From NCBI RefSeq assembly GCF_017874715.1, contig NZ_JAGGLR010000042.1, positions 1 to 64,000 of the forward strand: a stretch of DNA of 64,000 nt, given 5' to 3'. Below, one piece after another: positions 8,682 through 19,948 of the stretch. Made by a program: the position numbers and the translations under genes. This stretch comes from Streptomyces iranensis (lineage in GTDB: Bacteria; Actinomycetota; Actinomycetes; Streptomycetales; Streptomycetaceae). Numbering within the stretch: position 1 is the first letter of the stretch; every line of letters starts with the position of its first letter. Below the pieces are notes generated by a model. It made no database searches and had not been told where the DNA came from. It was given only the letters and a program-made list of their open reading frames with translations.

Positions 8682-9308
8682 GTGAGAAGCACCGGCGACG
8701 GCACGGCGGCCGGAGGTCCGTATGCGCTCCAGGGGGGCGCATCGGCCGATCCGGCAGTGAAGGCTCGGGTCGCGGCACAGGGCGCACCGCCGCGTGAGCC
8801 CGCCGCAGGGGGGACGGAGCAGGTCGGATACCGCGGACCCACCGCGTGTGCGGCCGCGGGCATCACCTACCGCCAGCTGGACTACTGGGCCCGCACCGGG
8901 CTGGTGGAGCCGAGCGTCCGGCCGGCGTACGGCTCGGGCAGTCAGCGGCTCTACAGCTTCCGGGACGTGGTCGTCCTCAAGATCGTGAAGCGGCTGCTGG
9001 ACACCGGTGTGTCGCTCCAGAACATCCGGGCGGCGGTGGCCCACTTGCGCGCCCGGGAGCTCGACGACCTGGCCCAGATGACGCTCATGAGCGACGGCGC
9101 GACCGTCTACGAGTGCACCTCGCCCGATGAGGTCGTGGACCTCCTCCAGGGTGGCCAGGGCGTCTTCGGGATCGCCGTGGGCGTCGTCTGGCGGGATGTG
9201 GAGAGCGCGCTGTCCCAGCTGCACGGCGAGCGGGTGGACACCGGCGAGACGCTGGTCCGGCACAACCCGACCGACGAGCTCGCGGCGCGCCGCAACCGGG
9301 CGGGTTAG
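8682..9308 (+). CDS. MerR-family regulator (Rv1830-like)
   Basis: 208 residues. A flexible N-terminus (~45 residues) precedes a MerR-type HTH (GITYRQLDYWARTGLVEPS, then GSQRLYSFRDVVVLKIVKRL). The remaining ~100 residues form a conserved domain without cysteines. I chose GTG 8682 because CGGAGG lies 8 bases upstream and a good promoter maps between this codon and the earlier in-frame GTG at 8604. The partner gene at 7222 is a second MerR regulator; the order MerR-nuclease-MerR is conserved in actinobacteria. The mycobacterial relative (Rv1830/McdR) has been linked to cell-cycle control, so a similar role is possible but not shown. Confidence 0.85.
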   Translation: MRSTGDGTAAGGPYALQGGASADPAVKARVAAQGAPPREPAAGGTEQVGYRGPTACAAAGITYRQLDYWARTGLVEPSVRPAYGSGSQRLYSFRDVVVLKIVKRLLDTGVSLQNIRAAVAHLRARELDDLAQMTLMSDGATVYECTSPDEVVDLLQGGQGVFGIAVGVVWRDVESALSQLHGERVDTGETLVRHNPTDELAARRNRAG

Positions 9309-9420
9309 CGCCGGCCCCTTCCGTTGGGCGCCCCGGTGGTGAACCGAGTGGCGCCCCGGGCCCGCCCCCCTTGGGCGTTGTGCCGCCCCATTGTCAGTGG
9401 TGTGCGGCAGCATCGGAGGT

Positions 9421-11160
9421 GTGAGGGGTGCGCCGACGATTCTCCATCTGGACATGGACGCCTTCTACGCCTCGGCGGAGCAGGCGGCCAAGCCCAGCCT
9501 GCGCGGAAAGCCGGTGATCGTAGGGGGCCTGGGGCCGCGTGGCGTGGTGGCCACGGCCTCCTACGAGGCCCGGGTGTTCGGGGTGCACTCGGCCATGGCG
9601 ATGGCCCAGGCCCGCCGCCTGTGTCCGAACGCGGCGTTTCTCATCCCCCGCTTCGCCCTCTACCGCGAGGTGAGCGACGCGGTCATGACCCTGCTGCACA
9701 CGCTGTCACCCCTGGTGGAGCCGCTGAGCCTGGACGAGGCGTTCGTCGATCTGGAGGCTGGCGGCACCGAGCCCACCGTCGAGGCGGCGCGCGCCGTGGC
9801 GGAGCGGCTGCGAGCCGACATCAAGTCGGCCACCGGGCTGACCGGATCGGTGGGGCTCGCCGGATCCAAGATGCTCGCCAAGATTGGTTCGGAGCAGGCC
9901 AAGCCGGATGGTCTGGTGGTCATCGAGCCCGGGACGGAGCGCGATCTGCTCGGACCGATGTCGGTGCGGACACTCCCGGGGGTCGGCCCCGCCACGGCGG
10001 AGACGCTGCGCCGGGCCGGGATCCACACCGTGGCCGAGACGCGGGAAGCGGGCGAGGCGGAGCTGGTGCGGTTGCTGGGCAGAGCCCATGGCGCGTCGCT
10101 GTTCCTGATGGCCGAGGGCCGGGACGAGCGGCCCGTCGTCGCCGAGCGCGACGCCAAGTCCATATCGGTCGAGGACACCTTCGACGTCGACCTCACCGAC
10201 CGCACCCGGGTGCAGCTGGAGATCGCGCGGCTCGCCGACCGCTGTGTGCGGCGGCTGCGCGAGGCGGGCCGCTCGGGGCGGACGGTAGTGATCAAGGTGC
10301 GGCGGTACGACTTCTCCACGCTCACCCGTTCGGAGACGCTGCGCGGACCGACCGACGACCCGGCCGTGGTGCGGGAGGCCGCGGCACGGCTGATCGACGG
10401 GGTGGACACCACGGCGGGTGTGCGGCTGCTGGGGGTCGGCGTCAGCGGACTGGCGGACTACACGCAGGAGGATCTCTTCGCGCAGGCCGCGCAGGCCGCG
10501 CAGGCCGCGCAAGCTGCCCAAGCCGCGCAAGCGGCTCAGACCGCTCAGACCGCTCACGAGGGCGTGGGGGACGCCGGGCGCCCGCCGGGGCCCGAGAGAC
10601 CGGAGTCCGCGGGAGAGGGCGCGGGAGAGGCTTCTGAGGACGCTGAGAAGCCGCGGCGCTGGCTCCCGGGCTCCGATGTACGGCACGCCGAGTACGGGGC
10701 GGGGTGGGTGCAGGGGAGCGGGGTGGGCCGGGTGACCGTGCGCTTCGAGGAGCCATGGTCGCCCCCGGGCCGGGTACGGACGTTCCCCGTCGACGACCCG
10801 GCGCTGCAGCCTGCCGACCCCTTGCCACTACTGCGCCCGGATGCGGATGCGGATGCGGAGGCGGAAGAGGCCGAGGGTCCGGATCCGGACCCGGGGGCAG
10901 TCGCCTTCTCGGCCCCGGATCCGGCCGCGGACCCGGTCCCGGCGGAGACCCCGGGCCCCGAGGCGGACCAGGAGGTGGTCGGGGACCTGGCTCCGGAGGA
11001 GGCCGCGGGCCCGGACCCGGGCTGGGCCTCGGCCCCGCACCCGGATGAGGGCATGTGCCCTGGCCCGGAGGAGGCCGAGGGCCCGGACGGGCCGGCCCCG
11101 GGGGCCGGCGGGCCCGAGCCCGGCCGGGGGCCGGGTCAGCCCGTGACGTCCAGGCCGTAG
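9421..11160 (+). CDS. dinB: DNA polymerase IV (DinB) with long acidic tail
   Basis: A Y-family translesion polymerase. Near the N-terminus is HLDMDAFYASAEQ with the first catalytic aspartates, and SLDEAFVD (~residue 105) supplies the other metal-binding acids. Fingers, thumb (helix-hairpin-helix LPGVGPATAETLRRAG) and little-finger domains end near residue 350. An Ala/Gln tandem repeat (10480-10554), a small C-terminal domain (SDVRHAEYGAGWVQG..., ~420-470) and a ~110-residue Pro/Glu/Asp/Gly-rich tail follow, which is much longer than a typical ~360-420-residue DinB. The start is uncertain: GTG 9421 has GGAGG only one base away, and GTG 9400 or TTG 9391 are alternatives. It converges with the PRC-barrel gene and overlaps it by 25 bases. 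Confidence 0.88.
   Translation: MRGAPTILHLDMDAFYASAEQAAKPSLRGKPVIVGGLGPRGVVATASYEARVFGVHSAMAMAQARRLCPNAAFLIPRFALYREVSDAVMTLLHTLSPLVEPLSLDEAFVDLEAGGTEPTVEAARAVAERLRADIKSATGLTGSVGLAGSKMLAKIGSEQAKPDGLVVIEPGTERDLLGPMSVRTLPGVGPATAETLRRAGIHTVAETREAGEAELVRLLGRAHGASLFLMAEGRDERPVVAERDAKSISVEDTFDVDLTDRTRVQLEIARLADRCVRRLREAGRSGRTVVIKVRRYDFSTLTRSETLRGPTDDPAVVREAAARLIDGVDTTAGVRLLGVGVSGLADYTQEDLFAQAAQAAQAAQAAQAAQAAQTAQTAHEGVGDAGRPPGPERPESAGEGAGEASEDAEKPRRWLPGSDVRHAEYGAGWVQGSGVGRVTVRFEEPWSPPGRVRTFPVDDPALQPADPLPLLRPDADADAEAEEAEGPDPDPGAVAFSAPDPAADPVPAETPGPEADQEVVGDLAPEEAAGPDPGWASAPHPDEGMCPGPEEAEGPDGPAPGAGGPEPGRGPGQPVTSRP
10480..10554 (+). repeat. In-frame 9-bp tandem repeat in dinB coding for Gln-Ala-Ala
   Basis: Seven QAA units and two QTA units are encoded in succession (GCGCAGGCC-type 9-mers, with the later copies diverged to GCTCAGACC). 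The repeat lies between the polymerase core and the C-terminal extension and probably acts as a helical or flexible linker. Copy number is likely to vary between strains. Confidence 0.85.
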
Positions 11161-11453
11161 TGGTGGTAGAGCTGAAGCTCCTGCTCGGGGGAGAGGTGGC
11201 GGCCGACGCCGAAGTCCGGGGCGTCCTTGATCAGGGACCGGTCGTACGGCACCCGCAGGGCGTCGCCGACGACCTCGCTCGGTTCGAGCGGTACGAAGAC
11301 GTCCCGGCTGAACAGCCCGGTGCGTACCGCCGCCCATTCGGGCTCGCCGGTCGCGTCGTCGAGATAGACCTCGTCCACGGTGCCGATCTTGGCGCCCTCG
11401 CGGTCGAATGCCTTGCGGCCGATCAGGGTCCGCGGGTCGATATCGGTCTGCAC
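11136..11453 (-). CDS. PRC-barrel domain protein
   Basis: 105 residues: an N-terminal PRC-barrel (QTDIDPRTLIGRKAFDREGAKIGTVDEVYLDD...) and a short C-terminal stretch (SPEQELQLYHHYG). PRC-barrel proteins occur in RNA processing, photosynthetic reaction centres and actinobacterial stress responses; the specific role here is not known. I chose GTG at 11453 because GGGAGAG lies just upstream and the homologous part begins there; the frame extends 17 codons further. It is convergent with dinB, with a 25-base overlap at the 3' ends. Confidence 0.8.
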   Translation of the reverse strand: MQTDIDPRTLIGRKAFDREGAKIGTVDEVYLDDATGEPEWAAVRTGLFSRDVFVPLEPSEVVGDALRVPYDRSLIKDAPDFGVGRHLSPEQELQLYHHYGLDVTG

Positions 11454-11604
11454 GCTCTCTCCCACAGGTGGCAAACAGATGGCAAGCAAGTGGCAAGTGC
11501 CCATTGCTACCTACAAAAAGCCACATCGCCGCACTCGGCCACTCGAACGCCCGCGACCGTCCCCCGCGGCAGAACCGCTGGTACGCTGACTGTGGCTGCA
11601 GACC

Positions 11605-11824
11605 CCGTGCGGGAGAGTCCTCCGCCGACGCTGTCGGAGGCGCCGAAGGAGCAAACCCTCCCCGGAATCTCTCAGGCACACGTACCGTGCGGGTGAGGTC
11701 ACTCTGGAAAGCAGGGCGGGCCACGGGCGAGCAGAGTTCCGGAACCCCTCCTCACCGACGGTGAAAACCGGTCAGGCGGTATGTGGGCCGGTGAAGCTCT
11801 CAGGTTGAGATGACAGAGGGGGAG
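11605..11824 (+). promoter_or_regulatory. Tandem glycine riboswitch controlling gcvP
   Basis: Two consecutive aptamers are visible. The first runs from ~11605 to ~11720 (GGGAGAG, GCCGAAGGAGCAAACC, TCTCTCAGGCA). The second runs from ~11740 to ~11824 (CACCGACGGTGAAA..., AAGCTCTCAGGTTGAGATGACAGAGGGG). The conserved GCCGAAGGAGCAA and CTCTCAGG segments are the glycine aptamer core. The paired aptamers normally switch on glycine cleavage genes when glycine is high. gcvP starts 65 bases after the second aptamer. Confidence 0.93.
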
Positions 11825-11888
11825 GCCGTCCGGGCACCCGAGCCGCGGTGCCCCTCGTAGGTCGTCACAGACCAGGAGGCCCCCGCAG

Positions 11889-14804
<2,916 letters not shown>

Positions 14805-14831
14805 GGGGCTTGAGCCCGGCGAAGCGTCAGC

Positions 14832-14865
14832 GGGGCCGGTTCGGCGGATGCGCCGGGCCGGCCCC
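14832..14865 (+). terminator. gcvP terminator
   Basis: A 15-bp stem (14832-14846 with 14851-14865, two G-U pairs) closes a GATG loop, 28 bases after the gcvP stop. There is no T-run, as is common for actinobacterial terminators. It also serves the convergent small gene at 14895. Confidence 0.75.
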
Positions 14866-14894
14866 TGATATGTACGTGCCGTCGACGGCGGAGG

Positions 14895-15101
14895 TCAGGC
14901 CGCGGTGACGACGTGCTCGGAACCCAGCGGTCGGCATGGTGCGATCACGCGCCCGTCCGGCAGCAGCTCACCGGTGTCCTCGAAGAGCAGGACGCCGTTG
15001 CACAGCAGGCTCCATCCCTGCTCCGGGTGGTGCGCCACGAGATGGGCGGCCTCCCGGTCGGCTGAGTCGGCTGACGGGCAGGGTGGTTGATGCTGGCACA
15101 T
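14895..15101 (-). CDS. Small DUF5999-family protein
   Basis: 68 residues (MCQHQPPCPSADSADREAAH... LLCNGVLLFEDTGELLPDG...). The conserved N-terminal MCQHQPPCP and the internal Trp/Cys motif identify a small Streptomyces-specific family of unknown function. Three cysteines (two near the N-terminus and one in LLCNG) might bind metal. I chose ATG 15101 because homologous sequence begins there; the frame stays open upstream (ATG at 15158) with no convincing ribosome site. Expression would come from the ~200-base region up to 15308. Confidence 0.72.
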   Translation of the reverse strand: MCQHQPPCPSADSADREAAHLVAHHPEQGWSLLCNGVLLFEDTGELLPDGRVIAPCRPLGSEHVVTAA

Positions 15102-15308
15102 GACAGGGTTCTTTCGCTGCGGAGTGGTGAAGGTCCTGCGGCTCGCTGCGGCGTTCATGGCCGCCCCCCGTTGTTGAGTCGGTCGATTGCTCCAGTGTTG
15201 CCCTACGGCCTGGAATCCGCAGGGATTTCGCGGTACCGGTCTCGCTAGATAATGACGCATCACCCGTCCGGAGGGTTCATCGCGGCCGGACTGTTACGAG
15301 GATGCTGC

Positions 15309-15344
15309 GGAGCGCCCCGTGACCCGGCGGTCACGGGGCGCTCC
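15309..15344 (-). terminator. Terminator downstream of the gene at 15365
   Basis: A perfect 16-bp stem (15309-15324 with 15329-15344) closes a CGGC tetraloop. It lies 20 bases past the stop of the minus-strand gene at 15365-15952. Confidence 0.8.
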
Positions 15345-15364
15345 CGACCTGATGAAGAGCCAGG

Positions 15365-15952
15365 TCAGGCAGGTGAGCCAAGCAAGGGAGCCCGGGTCAG
15401 CCGGTGGGTGAGGACGGGCAGCAGATCGGTTGCGCGGTGCGCCCGGTGCGCCGCGATACCGGGCGGGGCCGGGGCGAGCGGCACCAGCAGGTCCCCGGCG
15501 CCGAGGCCGCCTTCGGCGCCGTCCGCGGTCAGGTCGCCGTGCAGCCAGAGCGTGACCATGTAGAGCTCGGGGATGGACAGCAGCCGCGGCTGGTACGCCG
15601 AGGGCAGCGACTCGGCCTCGCTCAGGGCGAGTTCGGCCGAGCTGACGTAGGGGCCCTCGGAGAAATGCGAGAAGGCCCAGCCGTCGGCGGTGAGCATCGC
15701 CTCGGCGGCGGCCACCGTACGGTCGCCGTCGCGGATCAGGAACCGCCAGCCGGTGAGCCGGGTGCGCGGTGGGCCGTCGGGGGCGGTGATGTCGTCCAGG
15801 ACATGGACGGGGAGCGGGAGTTCGGGCTCGAAGGGGCCGGTGAGCGTGGAGAGCACGGGGGTGCGGGCCTCGCGGACGGCGGTGGGGGAATCAAGGGCCG
15901 TGAGGACGCTGCGCAGGGCGGGCGCGGGGGCCTGGGGCACATGCAGCGGCAT
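15365..15952 (-). CDS. Conserved hypothetical protein
   Basis: 195 residues, with codon use typical of a real Streptomyces gene and an ATG preceded by a GA-rich site. I do not recognise a named family. The sequence is soluble, acidic to neutral, without a signal peptide or membrane segments; the middle (WRFLIRDGDRTVAAAEAMLTADGW) looks like an alpha/beta fold. It stands alone between two intergenic regions and its function is unknown. Confidence 0.7.
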   Translation of the reverse strand: MPLHVPQAPAPALRSVLTALDSPTAVREARTPVLSTLTGPFEPELPLPVHVLDDITAPDGPPRTRLTGWRFLIRDGDRTVAAAEAMLTADGWAFSHFSEGPYVSSAELALSEAESLPSAYQPRLLSIPELYMVTLWLHGDLTADGAEGGLGAGDLLVPLAPAPPGIAAHRAHRATDLLPVLTHRLTRAPLLGSPA

Positions 15953-16399
15953 GGTGGGTCGCCTCTCGCTTTGAAGACACGGTGAAGCGATAGCGGGCCG
16001 GGTTTGGGCGGCGCTGTCGGTGGAACACGGGTCAGAGGGGAGCCGGAACAGACCGTTCGGGCGTTATCTCTCTGCCTCGTTAGCCGAGTTTATACGACAA
16101 GTGTTCCCGTTGTGTTTCGTCTAGCCGCTGCCGATATCGGCGACAAGAGGATATCCAGACCCCGGGAAGGCGGGGATTTTCCCCGATTCAGTGCCAGATG
16201 AACGGATATGACCTGGCATTTTGGGCCCCGCGCGGTAGGCTGGAACTCGCTGGTCCATTTCCCCAGCGCAATGCGCAGTTCCACAGAGCCTACCGGCTGG
16301 GTGGGGATCGCGGGGCGTTATCGATCACATTGGTGGGCATCATCGAGCGTGGTGTGCACACGCCCGGCGCCGATGATCCACTCGAGGAGGGACGCTTCG
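15953..16399 (+). promoter_or_regulatory. 447-base intergenic region with structured leader
   Basis: No gene is evident. It contains a perfect 12-bp palindrome GCCGATATCGGC (16130-16141), a relatively AT-rich stretch (16090-16210), and a long imperfect hairpin at 16234-16294 in which GGTAGGCT pairs with AGCCTACC, GGAACT with AGTTCC and CGCTGG with CCAGCG. The ribosome site for the next gene is GGAGGG at 16386-16391. The hairpin could be a cis-regulatory leader, but I match no known riboswitch class. Promoter boxes were not clear. Confidence 0.45.
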
Positions 16400-17902
16400 A
16401 TGGGGGAGAAGCTCATAGCCGGTGAGTTCGACCCGTCCGGCCGGCGACGGCAGCGCGTCCGGTTGCGGCAGTGTCTCGACGGGCTGGGCCGGCTCCTGGC
16501 CGACAAGCGATTCGACCGCCCTAAGAATCTGATGGGGCTGGAGATCGAGCTGAATCTCGCCGGGGCCGACGGACTGCCGAGGATGATGAACGCGGAGGTT
16601 CTGGAGCGCATCGGGAGTCATGATTTCCAGACCGAACTCGGGCAGTGCAATCTTGAAGTAAACATCGTGCCCCACCGCTTGCACGGACGCGTTCTCGATC
16701 AGCTCTCCGAAGAGCTCCGAACCGGTTTGTCATATGCCGATCGCAAGGCGAGGGAAGTGTCTTCCGAGATCGTGATGATCGGAATTCTGCCAACTCTCGC
16801 CGCGGACGATCTGGGATCCACGAACCTCTCCTATGACGACCGTTACAAACTTCTCAATGAGCAGATGCTGGCCGCCCGTGGTGAGGATTTCCTCATCGAC
16901 ATCGAGGGCCGGGAGCGATTCACCTACGCCAGCTCCTCCATCGCCCCCGAGGCGGCCTGCACCTCCGTCCAGCTCCATCTGCAGGTCACCCCGGGCCGCT
17001 TCGCGGACGCGTGGAACGCGGCGCAGGCGGTGGCCGCCGTGCAGATCGCGGTGGGCGCCAACTCCCCCTTCGTCTTCGGCCACGAGGTGTGGCGCGAATC
17101 CCGGCCGCCACTGTTCCTCCAGGCCACCGATGTGCGCCCGCCGGAGATCGCCGCCCAGGGGGCGCGCCCGCGCACCTGGTTCGGCGAGCGCTGGATCGAC
17201 TCCGCGTACGAGCTGTTCGAGGAGAATCTGCGCTACTTCCCGCCGCTGCTCTCCACCGGCGAGGACGAGGACCCGCTGCGGGCGCTGGACGAGGGCGGGG
17301 TGCCCGAGCTCCAGGAACTGGCGCTGCACAACGGCACGATCTACCGCTGGAACCGGCCCGTCTACGACGTCGTGGACGGTGTGCCGCATCTGCGCGTGGA
17401 GAACCGCGTGCTCCCGGCCGGGCCCACCGTCACCGATGTCATCGCCAACGCCGCCTTCTACTACGGACTGGTCAGGGCGCTCGCCGAGGAGCCCCGCCCG
17501 GTGTGGACCCGGCTGCCGTTCGCGGCCGCCGCCGCCAACTTCGAGGCCGCCTGCCGGCATGGCATCGACGCGGTCCTCCAGTGGCCCAAATCCGGCCGTT
17601 CGGCGTCCCTGACCCGCACCTCCGCCGTACGGCTGGTCCGCGAGGAGCTGCTGCCGCTGGCCGCGTCCGGCCTCGACTCCTGGGGCGTGGAGCCCGCCGA
17701 CCGCGACCGCTACCTCGGCGTGATCGAGGAGCGCTGCAAGCTGGGGGTCAACGGCGCGTCCTGGCAGGCGGCCACCTACCACCGGGCGCTGGGCGGCGGA
17801 CTGGACCGGGACGCCGCCCTCGCGGCCATGACCCGCCGCTACTGCGCCCTGATGCGGACCGACGCGCCGGTGCACACCTGGCCCACCGATCTCTCCGGGT
17901 GA
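16400..17902 (+). CDS. Glutamate-cysteine ligase-like protein
   Basis: 500 residues of the GCS2/glutamate-cysteine ligase-like family, an ATP-grasp-related fold that joins glutamate to an amine. Conserved stretches include NLMGLEIELNL near the N-terminus, GQCNLEVNIVPH (~85), SVQLHLQV (~205) and GANSPFVFG. True actinobacterial EgtA and the small carboxylate-amine ligases are shorter, so this is a separate, larger subgroup common in Streptomyces whose substrate I do not know. I chose ATG 16400 because GAGGAGGG precedes it; the frame is open upstream to 16208 but runs through a predicted hairpin. Confidence 0.75.
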   Translation: MGEKLIAGEFDPSGRRRQRVRLRQCLDGLGRLLADKRFDRPKNLMGLEIELNLAGADGLPRMMNAEVLERIGSHDFQTELGQCNLEVNIVPHRLHGRVLDQLSEELRTGLSYADRKAREVSSEIVMIGILPTLAADDLGSTNLSYDDRYKLLNEQMLAARGEDFLIDIEGRERFTYASSSIAPEAACTSVQLHLQVTPGRFADAWNAAQAVAAVQIAVGANSPFVFGHEVWRESRPPLFLQATDVRPPEIAAQGARPRTWFGERWIDSAYELFEENLRYFPPLLSTGEDEDPLRALDEGGVPELQELALHNGTIYRWNRPVYDVVDGVPHLRVENRVLPAGPTVTDVIANAAFYYGLVRALAEEPRPVWTRLPFAAAAANFEAACRHGIDAVLQWPKSGRSASLTRTSAVRLVREELLPLAASGLDSWGVEPADRDRYLGVIEERCKLGVNGASWQAATYHRALGGGLDRDAALAAMTRRYCALMRTDAPVHTWPTDLSG

Positions 17903-17940
17903 CGCCCCCACCGTGGACCATGACCCCGTATTGTCCGGTG

Positions 17941-18020
17941 AGAGCCTGTGTCATATCCCCGGTCGGATCAGCGTGCGTGCCAGGCGTCGCACGCCCGGCC
18001 GGGGATATGACACAGGCTCT
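17941..18020. repeat. 80-base element bounded by perfect 22-bp inverted repeats
   Basis: The arms 17941-17962 and 17999-18020 (outer ends AGAGCCTGTGTC / GACACAGGCTCT) are perfect reverse complements. Inside is a second stem, GCGTGCG at 17971-17977 with CGCACGC at 17988-17994. It may be a transcription terminator between two same-strand genes, or a small non-autonomous element (MITE-like). I see no clear target-site duplication. Confidence 0.85.
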
Positions 18021-18071
18021 GAGCGGGGCGGGTGCACCGATGAGGCGGAGAGACGGAAGTGGGGACACGGA

Positions 18072-18872
18072 GTGCGGTCACAGGCGCGGGGCGCGGAGTT
18101 GCCCGCGGTCGAGGACGGGCTCTCGCGGCGGATGCTGCGCAATGAGACGCTGCTCGTGCTGGCGCTGTCCCTGGGCGCGAGCGGGCTGTCCGCGCTGATC
18201 AGCTTTATCGGCTCGGTGACCAAACCGGGCGGGCTCAAGGACCAGGCGGCCAATCTCAACTCCTCCGCGGCGCCGGGGCGGCCCTGGCTGGATCTCGCCT
18301 GGCAGCTGTTCGGCATCACCACCGCACTGGTGCCGGTCGCGCTCGTGGCCCATCTGCTGCTGCGCGAGGGCGCCGGGCTGCGGGTGATCGGCTTCGACCG
18401 CGACCGGCCCCGGTTCGACCTGGCGTGGGGCGCCGCGATCGCGGCCGCGATCGGCGGCACCGGGCTGCTGCTGTACCTCGGGGCACGGGCGGCCGGGGGC
18501 AATCTGACGGTGGTGCCCGAGTCGCTGCCCGACGTCTGGTGGAAGATCCCCGTACTGATCGCCTCCGCCGTGCAGAACGCGGTGCTGGAGGAGGTGGTCG
18601 TGGTCGGCTATCTGCTGCGCAGGCTCGGGCAGTTGGGCTGGACCCCGATGGCCGCCCTGCTGGCAAGCTCGGTGCTGCGCGGCTCGTACCACCTCTACCA
18701 GGGGATCGGCGGCTTCTTCGGCAATATGGCGATGGGCGTGGTCTTCGTGCTGCTCTACCGCCGCTGGGGGCGGGTCGGGCCGCTGGTCGCCGCCCATTCG
18801 CTGATCGACATCGTGGCCTTCGTCGGATACGCCGTGCTGGCGGGCCGGGTGGACTGGCTGCCCACGGCCTGA
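18072..18872 (+). CDS. CPBP-family intramembrane metalloprotease (Abi-like)
   Basis: 266 residues with about six to seven hydrophobic segments. The three CPBP motifs are visible: EEVVVVGYLLRR (catalytic Glu pair and Arg), then RGSYHLYQG (first His) and a C-terminal HSLIDIVAF (second His). Family members cleave substrates inside the membrane (Rce1-like) or confer self-immunity. I chose GTG 18072 because the homologous region begins just after it; the upstream part of the open frame is the inverted-repeat element. No partner gene is evident, so the substrate is unknown. Confidence 0.82.
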   Translation: MRSQARGAELPAVEDGLSRRMLRNETLLVLALSLGASGLSALISFIGSVTKPGGLKDQAANLNSSAAPGRPWLDLAWQLFGITTALVPVALVAHLLLREGAGLRVIGFDRDRPRFDLAWGAAIAAAIGGTGLLLYLGARAAGGNLTVVPESLPDVWWKIPVLIASAVQNAVLEEVVVVGYLLRRLGQLGWTPMAALLASSVLRGSYHLYQGIGGFFGNMAMGVVFVLLYRRWGRVGPLVAAHSLIDIVAFVGYAVLAGRVDWLPTA

Positions 18873-18900
18873 CCCGCCGTCCGGCGTCGTGTGACGGACC

Positions 18901-19725
18901 TCAGGTCAGCAGCTCGCCGTCGATGACGGTGACGGCGCCGCCCGTCAACAGCGTACGGTCGCCGCGCAGCGCGGTGCGGACCAGGCCGGTGCGCGCGGAC
19001 GCCTGGAGCCCGGTCAGCTCGTCGCGGCCGAACCGGGCCGACCAGTAGGGCGCGAGCGCGGTGTGCGCGCTGCCGGTGACCGGGTCCTCGTCGATGCCGA
19101 CGCCCGGGGCGAACATCCGCGAGACGAAGTCGTAGCCGCGCCCGGGGTCCTCGGCGGCCGCCGTCACGATGATGCCCCGGTGGCTGATCCGCTGGAGCGC
19201 GGCCAGGTCGGGGGTGAGGGCGCGCACGGTCTTCTCGTCGGCCACCTCGATCAGGAGGTCGTCGATGAGCGGGCCGGCGTGCTGGGCGGCCACGATCCGG
19301 GCGCCGAGCGCCGCGCCGACCTCGGCGGTCTTCTCGGGCACTCGCAGCTCGGTGAGTGTGGCCGTGGGGAAGTCCAGCGTGATCGAGCCCCCGTCGTCGG
19401 CCGTCGCCGACAGCACCCCACTGAGGGTGGCGAAGCGGACCGTACCGGTCGCGGCCCCCGTGGCCTTCAGGACATGGGTGGTGGCGAGCGTGGCATGGCC
19501 GCACATGGGCGCCTCGGTGACCGGGGTGAACCAGCGCAGCGCCCAGTCGGCCTCCGCGGCCCGGGGGAGGGGGTGGGCGAAGGCGGTCTCGGCGAGGTTG
19601 ACCTCGGCGGCGACCTGCTGGAGCCAGTGGTCGTCCGGGAAGGCGTCGGTGTCGAGGAGGACGACCCCGGCCGGGTTCCCGGCGAAGGGGCGGTCGGTGA
19701 ACGCGTCGACGATTCGTATCCGCAT
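18901..19725 (-). CDS. PhzF-family phenazine biosynthesis-like isomerase
   Basis: 274 residues. The PhzF/diaminopimelate-epimerase-like fold shows AGNPAGVV (~15-22), NLAETAF with the catalytic glutamate at E46, and a late GVGIDEDPVTGSAHTALAP motif. PhzF isomerises trans-2,3-dihydro-3-hydroxyanthranilate in phenazine producers, but most members are of unknown substrate, and there are no other phenazine genes here. I chose ATG 19725 because it is followed directly by the family's N-terminus; the frame extends 74 codons upstream without homology. It is convergent with the CPBP gene (28-base gap) and divergent from the PadR gene. Confidence 0.88.
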   Translation of the reverse strand: MRIRIVDAFTDRPFAGNPAGVVLLDTDAFPDDHWLQQVAAEVNLAETAFAHPLPRAAEADWALRWFTPVTEAPMCGHATLATTHVLKATGAATGTVRFATLSGVLSATADDGGSITLDFPTATLTELRVPEKTAEVGAALGARIVAAQHAGPLIDDLLIEVADEKTVRALTPDLAALQRISHRGIIVTAAAEDPGRGYDFVSRMFAPGVGIDEDPVTGSAHTALAPYWSARFGRDELTGLQASARTGLVRTALRGDRTLLTGGAVTVIDGELLT

Positions 19726-19896
19726 GAGCCGACCGTAGGCGGCGGGCGGCGGGTGGACCATGGCCAATCGCCCGGAGGTGGCTCCTTCCGGCGCGGGTGA
19801 GGCCGATGAGACGGGAGCCGCTGTGCGGGAATCGGCTCTCAGGGTGCCCGGAGGTCTCGGTGCGCCGGGAGAAGGGGGTTGGCATCCGATCGGTTC

Positions 19897-19933
19897 CGAT
19901 ATATCGTTGAGGTGTCGTGATGGATCGACGATA
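19897..19933 (+). promoter_or_regulatory. Candidate PadR operator/promoter region
   Basis: Between the divergent PhzF and PadR genes is the 10-bp palindrome CGATATATCG (19897-19906). TATCGT at 19902-19907 is mirrored by ACGATA at 19928-19933, just before the AAAGGA ribosome site. PadR repressors commonly bind such AT-rich palindromes over their own promoters. Binding is inferred only. Confidence 0.45.
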
Positions 19934-19948
19934 GAAAGGAGCGTCACG

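Noticed and set aside
18901..19725. Phenazine biosynthesis
   Set aside because: PhzF-like isomerase is alone; no other phz genes are present.
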